Shown here: piece after piece, positions 16,897 to 25,506 of the stretch
Layout of the letters: every line of letters begins with the position of its first letter
How positions within the stretch are numbered: the first letter of the stretch is position 1
Assembly: GCA_900548215.1 (NCBI GenBank)
Contig: URJI01000013.1
Location: 1 to 37,973 of the forward strand
Length of the DNA stretch: 37,973 nucleotides
Reading direction: 5' to 3'
DNA from: an uncultured Coprococcus sp.
GTDB lineage: Bacteria; Bacillota; Clostridia; Lachnospirales; Lachnospiraceae
The notes under the pieces: generated by a model
The model's input: only the letters and a program-made list of their open reading frames with translations
Databases searched by the model: none
What the model was told of the DNA's origin: nothing
Translations under genes and position numbers: made by a program

Positions 16897-17763
16897 CTAG
16901 TCGTCGCTTTTGAGAGTGAATGAGGATGATGGGGTTGCTGTGTCTGTAGCGCCATATGTTGTTGTATCAGTGGTCTGCTGCTCATCTGCAGCTGGCTGCT
17001 GCGAATAGAAAGGATCACTGTGATACACATCACCTGTTGCGTTGATACCATTGAAATCACCACTGCCATCGTAGTATGCTGTTCCGGCCGGCTGGGCAGG
17101 AGCGCTGATATGGTTCTTGCTTCTTGTTGCCTTGAATACCATGAACACTGCGACGAGGACGAATATAAGTCCGAGCACAATGTTGAATATGTAGTCTGAT
17201 GAATCGACCATCTCTATATAATAAGGGAAGGTCTCAGCCTTGGCGCTGGCATAATCCTCGCTGGTTGCTGTATAGCCATAGTAGCTTGCGTACATGTCAA
17301 CGTAGCTTGTTATATAATCATCGAGGAAGCCCTGAACCTTGCTGCTGTTCTTGCGGATAACTCCGGTTATCTCGATAGGTGGTGCATCATCCTGTGTGGA
17401 GATTGCATCGAACTTATCGTTATCGCTCTTGGATATGGATATTCCGATCCATCTTGCAGTGTCATTGTCTGATCCATCTGCATTCTTGTCACATATATCT
17501 ACAAGATAATAGTAGCCGTCTGTCTTGGTGACAATGTGGTTATATGTAGTAGTTTTTTCGATATATGCACCGTAACCATATGATATGGTTCCCTCTACAT
17601 ATACACCCGGTTTGATCTCTGACGGATCACAGGTTGTTACATTGAGCAGTGTGCCGTGCAAACCGATAAAAGTACGTATACCCAGGAATAACAGAACTAT
17701 TCCAAAGATTCCGAATATGACTGCAGTTACAATTGGATTTCCCTTTTTCCTTTGTCTTGCCAT
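16897..17763 (-). CDS. Unknown protein with two transmembrane segments
   Basis: I do not recognise this 288-residue protein with confidence. Residues 1-9 are basic, 10-32 form a transmembrane helix, about 35-188 form a soluble domain rich in Tyr, Thr and Asp (GVYVEGTISYGYGAYIEKTTTY), 190-212 form a second helix, and 213-288 are a low-complexity Ser/Thr/Gln tail. The middle domain is probably outside the cell. On the minus strand TTGAAA, 17 bases, TAATGT (17818-17846) is a possible promoter, and GAGAGGTAAATT is a weak ribosome site. The layout resembles small Clostridial envelope proteins of unknown function. It is a single-gene unit between two converging or diverging neighbours. Confidence 0.65.
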   Translation of the reverse strand: MARQRKKGNPIVTAVIFGIFGIVLLFLGIRTFIGLHGTLLNVTTCDPSEIKPGVYVEGTISYGYGAYIEKTTTYNHIVTKTDGYYYLVDICDKNADGSDNDTARWIGISISKSDNDKFDAISTQDDAPPIEITGVIRKNSSKVQGFLDDYITSYVDMYASYYGYTATSEDYASAKAETFPYYIEMVDSSDYIFNIVLGLIFVLVAVFMVFKATRSKNHISAPAQPAGTAYYDGSGDFNGINATGDVYHSDPFYSQQPAADEQQTTDTTTYGATDTATPSSSFTLKSDD

Positions 17764-17915
17764 GATAATTTACCTCTCTTTTTCATGTGTTTAGCCCCTG
17801 TTAGTTACCTCATTTTTACATTACAGGTAAAAAAAGGATATTTCAAGCTAAAAAAGTAATTTATGTAAAACAATCTATTTTTTTATGCTATACTCATGCA
17901 GGAGGTGCGAGAATT

Positions 17916-18467
17916 ATGGCAAGAAGCTCTAAGAAGAAAAAGAAAAAATACATATATATAGTACCGGTCATTCTGTGGATGACATTTATATTCTATATGT
18001 CTGCCAAAACAGGAGAGGGATCATCTGCTGTCAGCAATCCGATAACTGATCTGATAGTGGATATATTTCAGAGAGTGAGACACGATACAGCACCGGCAGT
18101 TGACCGTATGACAGGCGTGGTCGAGGTGATGGTCAGAAAAGGTGCCCATATGACAGAGTATGGAATTCTTATGGCGTTGCTTGTTCTTGCGGTGAAGAAA
18201 ACCTGCGGAAAGATATCTGCAGGATGGACATATGTGTGGTCTGCGGCTATAACATTTGCCTATGCGTGTTCAGATGAGATACATCAGTTGTTTGTTGCCG
18301 ACAGGGCAGGGAAGGGAACAGATGTGCTTATAGATATGTGTGGAGCGGTGATAGCTCTGCTCATCATATCAGGTATGAAAAGTACAAGGGGAAGAATAGT
18401 TACAGGATTTCTAATTGGATTATTATTGGCTGCCGGGGCGATGTTCTTGTTTTTGTGGCCATTTTAA
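17916..18467 (+). CDS. VanZ-like family membrane protein
   Basis: A 183-residue protein with four hydrophobic segments. VanZ-family marks are WMTFIFYMSAKTGEGSS near 20, VRKGAHMTEYGILMALL near 70 and SDEIHQLFVADRAGKGTDVL near 115, which carries the conserved Glu and His. VanZ gives low teicoplanin resistance in enterococci; most homologues have no proven role, and no vancomycin genes are nearby. GGAGG is ten bases before ATG 17916. The N-terminus is very Lys-rich, hence cytoplasmic. Confidence 0.85.
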   Translation: MARSSKKKKKKYIYIVPVILWMTFIFYMSAKTGEGSSAVSNPITDLIVDIFQRVRHDTAPAVDRMTGVVEVMVRKGAHMTEYGILMALLVLAVKKTCGKISAGWTYVWSAAITFAYACSDEIHQLFVADRAGKGTDVLIDMCGAVIALLIISGMKSTRGRIVTGFLIGLLLAAGAMFLFLWPF

Positions 18468-18573
18468 ATATGGATTTAGTCACGGGGAAACTTGAATTAG
18501 ATTGTTGCAGATGGTATATTAAAAAAGACTATGAACATCAGGTTACAGCTGATGACTGACTGGAGGATACGTG

Positions 18574-19437
18574 ATGACTTTATCAGATGTTAGAAAGAAC
18601 ATAGACAGAGTCGATAAGGAGATCAAGCAGCTTTTTAAAGAGAGGATGATGCTTGCAGACAAGGTGGCTCGGGTGAAGGCTGAGACAGATGATGATATAT
18701 ATAAGCCAGACCGCGAGGAGACCATCATATCCAATCTTACAGGAGATGTTGATGATGATATCAAGATGGAATACACTGCTCTTATCAAGAGGATTATGGA
18801 GATAAGCAGAAAGTATCAGTATGGAAGGACCCTGGAGCTTCGTAACTGCCTGAATGTGGACTATGAAGAGAACGAGCCGGAGATAGATGCTGTGGCTATG
18901 ATAAAGCCTGAGCTTTATATATGTCAGGGCTGTTCGAGGGATAAGGTAGTGGCGGTTGATTCGTATGATGATGTGTATGAACTTATAAAGTCCGGGAAGG
19001 TAGATGCCGGAATGGGTATACTTGAGGATATCAGCTATGGTGTGTCGGACGCCCTTCATGAGGTGCTTACCAACAACAGATTATATATATATAGATGTAA
19101 TGTGGTGAATGAGAATGGACATAATAAAAAAGTCGTGACATTTACTGATCATCTTATAGTTGAGGAGAATCACAACAGGCTGAAGGTTATGTTCGTGTGC
19201 AAGAACAGGAGCGGAAGTCTGAGCAGTGTGCTTTCGATGATCTCAGATTATGGAGTGAACCTCACTGAGATACACTCGGCTCCGAACAGACAGGAGCATT
19301 GGAACTATAGATTCTATGTTGAATTATCAGCGAACTTCCTGAAAAAAGATATACAAGCGCTGGTGTTCCAGCTTATGAATGAGACTGAGGAGTTTACCAT
19401 CTTGGGCAGCTATGCCTGCGATGAGGAGACGTTCTAG
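18574..19437 (+). CDS. Chorismate mutase with truncated prephenate dehydratase and ACT domains
   Basis: A 287-residue protein. Residues 1-85 are an AroQ-type chorismate mutase (R7, K30-K35 region, YKPDREE at 43-49, Q82), converting chorismate to prephenate. Residues about 113-178 resemble only the first lobe of prephenate dehydratase: SYDDVYELIKSGKVDAGMGI matches the usual SFEDVFEAVExGxADYGVLPIENS. The second lobe is missing, and the catalytic TRF is VTF at 188-190. Residues 202-287 are an ACT domain (GSLSSVLSMISDYGVNLTEI) whose ESRP motif is HSAP. Mutase activity is likely; dehydratase activity is not. ATG 18574 lies seven bases after GGAGG; GTG 18571 is too close. Confidence 0.8.
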   Translation: MTLSDVRKNIDRVDKEIKQLFKERMMLADKVARVKAETDDDIYKPDREETIISNLTGDVDDDIKMEYTALIKRIMEISRKYQYGRTLELRNCLNVDYEENEPEIDAVAMIKPELYICQGCSRDKVVAVDSYDDVYELIKSGKVDAGMGILEDISYGVSDALHEVLTNNRLYIYRCNVVNENGHNKKVVTFTDHLIVEENHNRLKVMFVCKNRSGSLSSVLSMISDYGVNLTEIHSAPNRQEHWNYRFYVELSANFLKKDIQALVFQLMNETEEFTILGSYACDEETF

Positions 19438-19446
19438 ATAATTTAA

Positions 19447-19502
19447 TTTGGATTATATATTTTAGATTATATATTTTAGATTGCATATTTTGGATTACAT
19501 AT
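19447..19502 (+). repeat. Four 14-bp tandem repeats
   Basis: Units at 19447, 19461, 19475 and 19489 follow TTTRGATTRYATAT. They lie just after the chorismate mutase gene, in the 174-base gap before pyrF. Confidence 0.85.
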
Positions 19503-19548
19503 TAAAATACTTTGTTCATATTGAGCAGTGATATTCATATATAGCGAT

Positions 19549-19574
19549 GTCAATATATAAAGTCGATATATAAA
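19549..19574 (+). repeat. Two 13-bp tandem repeats before pyrF
   Basis: GTCAATATATAAA (19549-19561) and GTCGATATATAAA (19562-19574) are adjacent direct repeats about 40 bases before the pyrF start. No clear promoter is visible around them; TTGCAT-16-TAAAAT (19481-19508) is a weak candidate. Confidence 0.7.
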
Positions 19575-19611
19575 TATGAAATAAGAAAATACATTTTAAG
19601 GAGAAAATATC

Positions 19612-20538
19612 ATGATAGACAAGTTAGTAAAAAACATTCAGAAGACAAATGCACCTATAGTAGTGGGTCTTGATCCTATGCTTAACTATGTGCCAGAGCA
19701 TATCCAGAAGGCTGCATTTGCAGAGTATGGAGAGACACTCGAGGGTGCTGCTGAGGCTATATGGCAGTTCAACAAGGGAATAGTTGATGCAACATATGAC
19801 CTCATTCCTGCGGTTAAGCCACAGATAGCTATGTACGAGCAGTTCGGAATCGAAGGACTCAAGGCATTCAAGAAGACTGTTGATTACTGCAAGGAGAAGG
19901 GACTTGTCGTTATCGGAGATATAAAGAGAGGCGATATAGGTTCAACATCTACAGCATATGCGATTGGTCATATCGGAAAGGTACAGGTAGGAAGTAAGAC
20001 ATATGCCGGATTTGATGAGGATTTCATTACAGTGAACCCATACCTTGGAACAGACGGTGTTAAGCCATTTGTGGATGTGTGCAAGGAAGAGAACAAGGGT
20101 ATATTCGTTCTCGTCAAGACATCGAATCCATCATCAGGCGAATTTCAGGACAGACTTGTGGATGGTCGTCCACTGTATGAGATAGTTGGTGAGATGGTTG
20201 ACAAGTGGGGCAGCGATGTTGTAGGTGAGTCTGGCTATTCAGCAGTTGGAGCGGTTGTCGGTGCAACGTATCCTGAGATGGGCAAGGTGCTCAGAAAGAT
20301 TATGCCAAAGTCATTTATCCTTGTACCTGGTTATGGAGCACAGGGCGGTAAGGCTGCAGACCTTGTACACTACTTCAATGAAGACAGACTTGGTGCGATC
20401 GTCAATTCATCAAGAGGAATAATTGCAGCTTATAAGCAGGACAAGTATGCACAGTTTGGCGCAGAGAACTACGCTGATGCTTCAAGACAGGCAGTAGTTG
20501 ACATGATCGAGGATATCAACGGCGCACTCGATGCATAA
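19612..20538 (+). CDS. pyrF: Orotidine-5'-phosphate decarboxylase (type 2)
   Basis: A 308-residue TIM-barrel enzyme for the last step of UMP synthesis, OMP to UMP. The signature GDIKRGDIGSTSTAYA carries the catalytic Asp-Lys-x-x-Asp set. VGLDPM near the start and LVPGYGAQGG and NSSRGI near the end bind phosphate. Length and motifs match the larger PyrF subfamily 2 rather than the ~230-residue type. AAGGAGA precedes ATG 19612. It starts the pyrF-pyrK-pyrD run; a 106-base gap separates it from pyrK. Confidence 0.95.
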   Translation: MIDKLVKNIQKTNAPIVVGLDPMLNYVPEHIQKAAFAEYGETLEGAAEAIWQFNKGIVDATYDLIPAVKPQIAMYEQFGIEGLKAFKKTVDYCKEKGLVVIGDIKRGDIGSTSTAYAIGHIGKVQVGSKTYAGFDEDFITVNPYLGTDGVKPFVDVCKEENKGIFVLVKTSNPSSGEFQDRLVDGRPLYEIVGEMVDKWGSDVVGESGYSAVGAVVGATYPEMGKVLRKIMPKSFILVPGYGAQGGKAADLVHYFNEDRLGAIVNSSRGIIAAYKQDKYAQFGAENYADASRQAVVDMIEDINGALDA

Positions 20539-20644
20539 GAGAGATAGAGCGTGTTTGTGGACTTGGCAGGATTATATATGTTAAACAGATCTGATATACC
20601 TGGCCCGCAGAACACTGATAATAAAGAGATGATGGAGGAAGACT

Positions 20645-21409
20645 ATGGGCAAACTTAAGATGACAGCAAAGGTGGTCAGCCAGGAGACTCTTGCCATTGA
20701 CGTATACAGTCTGGTGCTTGAGGCACCTGAGATAGCTGTACAGGCTATAGCAGGACAGTTTGTGTCTGTGTACACTCATGATGGCAGCAAGATGCTCCCG
20801 AGACCTATCAGCCTCTGTGGCATAGACAGGGAGAAGGGTACACTTCGCCTTGTGTACAGAGTGGTTGGATTTGGAACAAAGGAGTTTTCTCAGCTTGTGG
20901 CAGGCGATACCGTGGATATATTGGGACCTCTTGGAAATGGTTTCATGAAGTCGGACAAGAAGGCGATCCTGATAGGCGGCGGTATAGGAATCCCACCTAT
21001 GCTTCAGCTTGCAAAGGAGCTTGATTGCGAGAAGTCGGTTGTACTCGGATACAGGGACGAAATCTTTCTTAACGAAGAGTTTGAGCCGTACGCACACGTG
21101 TACATGTCATCTGAGGATGGACAGCACGGTGTGAAGGGCAATGTAATAGATGCCATAAAGGAATACGGCGTGGACGGTGCTGTCATATATGCATGTGGTC
21201 CGACCCCTATGCTTCGTGGAATCAAGGCTTACGCCATGGAGAAGGGCATTGAGTGCCAGATATCCATGGAGGAGAAGATGGCGTGTGGTGTGGGCGCATG
21301 TCTCGCATGCGTATGCAAGACTAAGGATATAGACGAGCACTCACAGGTGCACAACAGAAGAATATGCAAGGACGGTCCTGTATTCTATGCAGAGGAGGTG
21401 GAGCTGTAA
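20645..21409 (+). CDS. pyrK: Dihydroorotate dehydrogenase B electron transfer subunit
   Basis: A 254-residue FAD/2Fe-2S protein that passes electrons from PyrD to NAD+. FAD site: LPRPISLCGID with the RPxS motif and GTKEFSQL. NAD site: GGGIGIPPML. The 2Fe-2S cluster ligands are the Cys in CGVGACLACVCKT plus a later Cys in RRICKDGP. GGAGG is eight bases before ATG 20645. Its TAA overlaps the ATG of pyrD by one base, so the two subunits are translationally coupled. Confidence 0.95.
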   Translation: MGKLKMTAKVVSQETLAIDVYSLVLEAPEIAVQAIAGQFVSVYTHDGSKMLPRPISLCGIDREKGTLRLVYRVVGFGTKEFSQLVAGDTVDILGPLGNGFMKSDKKAILIGGGIGIPPMLQLAKELDCEKSVVLGYRDEIFLNEEFEPYAHVYMSSEDGQHGVKGNVIDAIKEYGVDGAVIYACGPTPMLRGIKAYAMEKGIECQISMEEKMACGVGACLACVCKTKDIDEHSQVHNRRICKDGPVFYAEEVEL

Positions 21410-22323
21410 TGTCAGATAAGATCAATATGTCAGTGGATATAGCGGGTGTTACACTAAAGAACCCGATAACAGTTGCATCAGGAACATTTGGCTCAGGTAT
21501 GGAGTACAGCGAGTTCGTGGATCTTTCACAGCTCGGTGCAGTGACCACCAAGGGTGTTGCAAATGTGCCTTGGCCGGGCAATCCTACACCTCGTATAGCG
21601 GAGACCTATGGCGGAATGATGAATGCCATAGGACTTCAGAACCCGGGGATAGATGTGTTCAAGAAGAGGGATATTCCATTTCTCAGAGATTACGATACAA
21701 AGATCATTGTCAACGTGTGTGGAAAATCCAAGGAGGACTATGTTGATTGCGTTGAGAAGCTGGGGGACTGTGATGTCGATCTGCTTGAGATCAACGTGTC
21801 ATGTCCGAATGTCAAAGAGGGCGGAATCGCATTTGGCCAGCAGCCGGATGCTCTCTATGATATAACCAAGGCGGTTAAGGCAGCGGCAAAGCAGCCTATC
21901 ATCATGAAGCTGAGTCCTAATGTCACAGATATAACCGAGATGGCAAGAGCGGCTGAGGCAGGCGGTGCTGATGCGGTATCACTTATCAACACACTGACAG
22001 GTATGAAGATAGATGTGAACAGAAGGACATTTGCGGTTGCGAATAAGACAGCTGGTGTGTCAGGCCCTGCGATCCATCCGATAGCAGTGCGTATGGTATA
22101 CCAGGTAGCAAATGCGATAAAGCTTCCGATCATCGGAATGGGCGGAGTTGCAACAACAGAGGATGCCCTTGAGATGATCATGGTTGGAGCAAGTGCGGTT
22201 GCTGTTGGTACAGCGAACTTCCACAATCCATATGCGACAGTTGAGATAATCAAAGGCATAGAAGAGTATATGAATAAGAATTCCATCAGCGATATACATG
22301 AACTTATCGGCTGCGTGAAGTGA
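21409..22323 (+). CDS. pyrD: Dihydroorotate dehydrogenase B catalytic subunit
   Basis: A 304-residue FMN TIM-barrel enzyme, class 1B, that oxidises dihydroorotate to orotate with PyrK. Marks are NPITVASGTFGSGMEY, TTKGVANVPWPGNPTPR, NAIGLQNPGI, NVSCPNVKEGG whose Cys is the class 1 catalytic base, and GMGGVATTEDALEMIM and VGTANF for FMN phosphate. ATG 21409 overlaps the pyrK stop by one base and has AGGAGGTGGAG just before it, so I take this start over the upstream ATG at 21364 inside pyrK. Confidence 0.95.
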   Translation: MSDKINMSVDIAGVTLKNPITVASGTFGSGMEYSEFVDLSQLGAVTTKGVANVPWPGNPTPRIAETYGGMMNAIGLQNPGIDVFKKRDIPFLRDYDTKIIVNVCGKSKEDYVDCVEKLGDCDVDLLEINVSCPNVKEGGIAFGQQPDALYDITKAVKAAAKQPIIMKLSPNVTDITEMARAAEAGGADAVSLINTLTGMKIDVNRRTFAVANKTAGVSGPAIHPIAVRMVYQVANAIKLPIIGMGGVATTEDALEMIMVGASAVAVGTANFHNPYATVEIIKGIEEYMNKNSISDIHELIGCVK

Positions 22324-22356
22324 ATTTATGCATGATGTGATAATTTATATTATGTG

Positions 22357-22402
22357 ATCTGGCACGGCAATCTGGAATGGCAATCTGCTGTAATCTGGCA
22401 TA
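22357..22402 (+). repeat. Short tandem repeats between pyrD and pyrE
   Basis: ATCTGGCACGGCA and ATCTGGAATGGCA (13 bp each, 22357-22382) are followed by two 10-bp units ATCTGCTGTA and ATCTGGCATA. Confidence 0.7.
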
Positions 22403-22415
22403 AATAATTGTCTGG

Positions 22416-22444
22416 TTGAAAAATTACATATTCGATGATATACT
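22416..22444 (+). promoter_or_regulatory. Promoter of pyrE
   Basis: TTGAAA (22416-22421), 17 bases, TATACT (22439-22444). This gives a leader of about 90 bases. I see no PyrR-type attenuator hairpins in it. Confidence 0.6.
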
Positions 22445-22542
22445 TTGTGAGATTGAGATTCTGATATAAGATAGTTTTGTATTGGAACCCAGATTGCAGT
22501 GTTGAAAACGAAAAAGAGGCTTAAACAGGAGGATTCAGAGTT

Positions 22543-23217
22543 ATGGAACAGTACAAGAAGGAATTTATCGAGTTTATGATCGATTGTAACGTACTCAAGT
22601 TTGGAGATTTCGTTACCAAGAGTGGCAGAAAGACACCATTTTTTGTAAATACAGGTTTCTATAGAACAGGAGCACAGCTCAAGAGACTTGGTGAGTACTA
22701 TGCAGAGGCTATCAACGCTGAGTTCGGACTTGATTTCGATGTATTATTTGGACCTGCATATAAGGGAATCCCTCTTACAGTTGCGACTACTATGTCCATC
22801 GCTGAGATGTATGACGAGGACATCAAGTATTGTTCAAACAGAAAAGAGGTAAAGGATCACGGAGATAAGGGAATCCTGCTTGGAAGTCCTATCGAGGATG
22901 GAGACAAGGTCGTTATTATCGAGGATGTAACAACAGCCGGAACATCTATCCAGGAGACACTTCCTATCATCAAGGCCCAGGGCGATGTGGATGTTATGGG
23001 ACTTGTCGTTTCTGTTGACAGAATGGAGAGAGGTCAGGGAGAGAAGAGTGCTCTCACTGAGATTGAAGAGAATTATGGCATTAAGACAACAGCTATCGTT
23101 ACCATGGCAGAGGTTGTTGAACATCTGTACAACAAGGAGTATAAGGGCAGAGTTATAATTGATGACACATTAAAGGCTGCAATAGATGCATACTATGACA
23201 AGTATGGCGTAAAGTAG
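22543..23217 (+). CDS. pyrE: Orotate phosphoribosyltransferase
   Basis: A 224-residue type I phosphoribosyltransferase joining orotate and PRPP to OMP. The PRPP-binding motif is VVIIEDVTTAGTSI near residues 122-135; FGPAYKGIPL and KDHGDKG near 100 (flexible loop) are also typical. GGAGG is five bases or more before ATG 22543. It is separated from pyrD by a 219-base gap with its own promoter, so it can be expressed apart from pyrFKD. The hairpin at 23265-23298 ends it. Confidence 0.95.
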   Translation: MEQYKKEFIEFMIDCNVLKFGDFVTKSGRKTPFFVNTGFYRTGAQLKRLGEYYAEAINAEFGLDFDVLFGPAYKGIPLTVATTMSIAEMYDEDIKYCSNRKEVKDHGDKGILLGSPIEDGDKVVIIEDVTTAGTSIQETLPIIKAQGDVDVMGLVVSVDRMERGQGEKSALTEIEENYGIKTTAIVTMAEVVEHLYNKEYKGRVIIDDTLKAAIDAYYDKYGVK

Positions 23218-23264
23218 ATGTAAACTATCTTAAATTGTTGTAAAAAGTCGAACAATATTATATA

Positions 23265-23298
23265 AATAAAGGTGTGGTTTATACCATACCTTTATTTT
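23265..23298 (+). terminator. Terminator of pyrE
   Basis: AATAAAGGTGTGGT pairs with ACCATACCTTTATT (one wobble), then TTAT. It overlaps any upstream-extended start of the next gene, which argues for the ATG at 23323. Confidence 0.75.
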
Positions 23299-23322
23299 AT
23301 GTCATCAAGGAGAAAATGCGTA

Positions 23323-25416
23323 ATGGGAAAGCTGTTTAGTGCTGTGAAAGGGGATGTACAGGAGTATTTTGGCAGGTGGTCAGGATGGATTCTTTTTACT
23401 GCGTTGATTCTGTATTATGAGATGCTGTTTCATGGGATGAACTTTGATATCACAGATGGAAATATATGGGCTATACTTGCATTTTCTCTGGTGGCTGGCG
23501 GAGTGTGTGGCCTTATTACAGGAATATTTATACCAGTAGTGAACAAGATAATCGCGACCGTTCTTACTTTATTTATTGGGATTTTGTTTATTGCTCAATA
23601 TGTGTATCATTCAGTGTTCAACAATTATCTGTCTTTGGTGGGTACACTTAAGTTTGGAAATCAGGCTGCTGACAATGCGGATACTGTGCTGGGCAATATC
23701 AAGTCGGAGTTGCTTGACATTATCATGCTGGCTGTCCCTATTCTTATCTCAATCATATGTATCTGGGTATTCCTTTCATTTGAGCGCAGAAGATGGTGGA
23801 TGAATCTTATAAGCCTTGCAGGCGTATCTGTCATATATGTGGCGGTTATATTTGTGATGTGGGCTCTTGATTCGGATGTATACAGTGATTATAAGGTATA
23901 TAAGCAGTATACCTCTGTTGATCTGGCAGTGGAAAAACTAGGTGTCATGGAGAGTCTTGTCATAGATATCAGAGAAGGCATTGGTGGAAGCAGTAAGACA
24001 AAAGGAAATATAAATTTTGCTTCAGGCGGGGAAGTAGATATAGATACTGCCCTGGCACAGACTGATACAGAGCAGTCTGTCAGCACGGGAGAGCATACAA
24101 CTCAGGAGAATACTACAGAGGAGATAGTGAAGATAGATACGTCGCCGAATGTCCTTGATATAGATTTTGATGCCTTAAATGAACTGGCGGGAAGTGATGC
24201 GGTGGCGTCCCTTTCAGAGTATTTTAAGAATCTCACCCCTACGAACAAGAATGAGTACACGGGGATGTTCAAGGGATATAATGTCATATGGATAACTGCG
24301 GAGGGATATACCGGATATGCTTTTGAATCCGGATTATTTCCTACATTGTCCAAGCTTACAAATGAGGGCTTCGTATTTGAAAATTATTACCAGCCGCTCT
24401 GGTATGGCTCTACGCTTGGCGGCGAGTATGCAAATCTTATGGGAAGTCCTACAAAAAACGGTGGGTATCTTAGTATGTGCCGCGCCGCTGACAATGAGAA
24501 TGGAATGCTGTTTTCAATGGGCAATACACTGAAGAGACTCGGTTACAACTGCTATGCGTTCCATGACAATGATTATACATATTATGACAGAGATATCACA
24601 CATCCTGCCCTGGGATATGAGTGGATAGCCAGCGGCAACGGACTGGAATACCAGACTGATGAGGATGGACAGGATATGTGGCCACAGTCGGATCTGGTCA
24701 TGCTTGATGAGACATTTGATAAGTATTCAGCGGATGAACCATTCCATCTGTATTATCTCACAGTCAGCGGACACGTCCCTTATGGATATGGTTCGGCAAA
24801 TGCCATGGCAGAGAAGAACAAAGAGGTTGTGGCCGGTCTTAATTACACTGACACGACAAAGGCATATCTTGCCTCACAGTATGAGATGGAGAAGATGCTT
24901 GAGGAGCTTATGGACAAGCTTGAGAAGAAAAATCTTCTTGATAAAACTGTTATAGTTCTTGCAGGGGATCATGTGCCATATGATAATATGGAGGTGGTGG
25001 ATGAACTTGCAGGAACCACATTTGGAAGCGGTCTGGAAGCTTACAGGAGCAAGCTTGTTATATGGTCGGGATCCATGGAGGAGCCTGTAAAGGTTGATAA
25101 GGTATGCAGCAGTATAGATATTCTGCCGACCATGCTTAATCTGATGGGAGCAGACTATGATTCCAGACTGATAATTGGAAGGGATATATTGTCTACGGGT
25201 GCGGGACTTGTTCTGTTCCCGGACAGAAGCTATATCACGGATGCGTATGAGTACAATGCGGCAACAGATGAGATACGCGGCAGTGTAAGTCAGGAGACTT
25301 TAGATGCCATGCAGCTATATGTGGCAGACAAATTTACTGCCGCAGACAACATAACAGAAACCGGATATTACAGCTATGTCGCACAGTATTTGGGATGGAA
25401 CAATTTAGATGATTGA
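23323..25416 (+). CDS. LTA synthase / sulfatase-type phosphoglycerol transferase
   Basis: A 697-residue membrane enzyme. Five hydrophobic segments in the first ~210 residues precede an acidic Ser/Thr linker (about 225-290) and a large external alkaline-phosphatase-like domain. Catalytic marks are EGYTGYAFES near 325 for metal, T364 in YGSTLGGEYA as the likely nucleophile, and GDHVPY with D549 and H550. It should move glycerophosphate units onto lipoteichoic acid or a related surface glycan. AAGGAG at 23307-23312 is ten bases before ATG 23323; an upstream extension would enter the pyrE terminator. Other LTA genes are not nearby. It is a single-gene unit. Confidence 0.85.
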   Translation: MGKLFSAVKGDVQEYFGRWSGWILFTALILYYEMLFHGMNFDITDGNIWAILAFSLVAGGVCGLITGIFIPVVNKIIATVLTLFIGILFIAQYVYHSVFNNYLSLVGTLKFGNQAADNADTVLGNIKSELLDIIMLAVPILISIICIWVFLSFERRRWWMNLISLAGVSVIYVAVIFVMWALDSDVYSDYKVYKQYTSVDLAVEKLGVMESLVIDIREGIGGSSKTKGNINFASGGEVDIDTALAQTDTEQSVSTGEHTTQENTTEEIVKIDTSPNVLDIDFDALNELAGSDAVASLSEYFKNLTPTNKNEYTGMFKGYNVIWITAEGYTGYAFESGLFPTLSKLTNEGFVFENYYQPLWYGSTLGGEYANLMGSPTKNGGYLSMCRAADNENGMLFSMGNTLKRLGYNCYAFHDNDYTYYDRDITHPALGYEWIASGNGLEYQTDEDGQDMWPQSDLVMLDETFDKYSADEPFHLYYLTVSGHVPYGYGSANAMAEKNKEVVAGLNYTDTTKAYLASQYEMEKMLEELMDKLEKKNLLDKTVIVLAGDHVPYDNMEVVDELAGTTFGSGLEAYRSKLVIWSGSMEEPVKVDKVCSSIDILPTMLNLMGADYDSRLIIGRDILSTGAGLVLFPDRSYITDAYEYNAATDEIRGSVSQETLDAMQLYVADKFTAADNITETGYYSYVAQYLGWNNLDD

Positions 25417-25506
25417 AAATATTTATCATATAATGTGTGGCATTTATATACAAAACGTATTATAGTATTCGTGGAATAAATCATAAATACAGGAAAGAGG
25501 TTAATT

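Noticed and set aside
17916..18467. Glycopeptide-resistance gene
   Set aside because: VanZ-like proteins are widespread without vancomycin genes, and none of vanA/B, H or X is in the window.
21364..21408. Extended start for pyrD at ATG 21364
   Set aside because: It lies inside pyrK. ATG 21409 has a good ribosome site and matches the family start.
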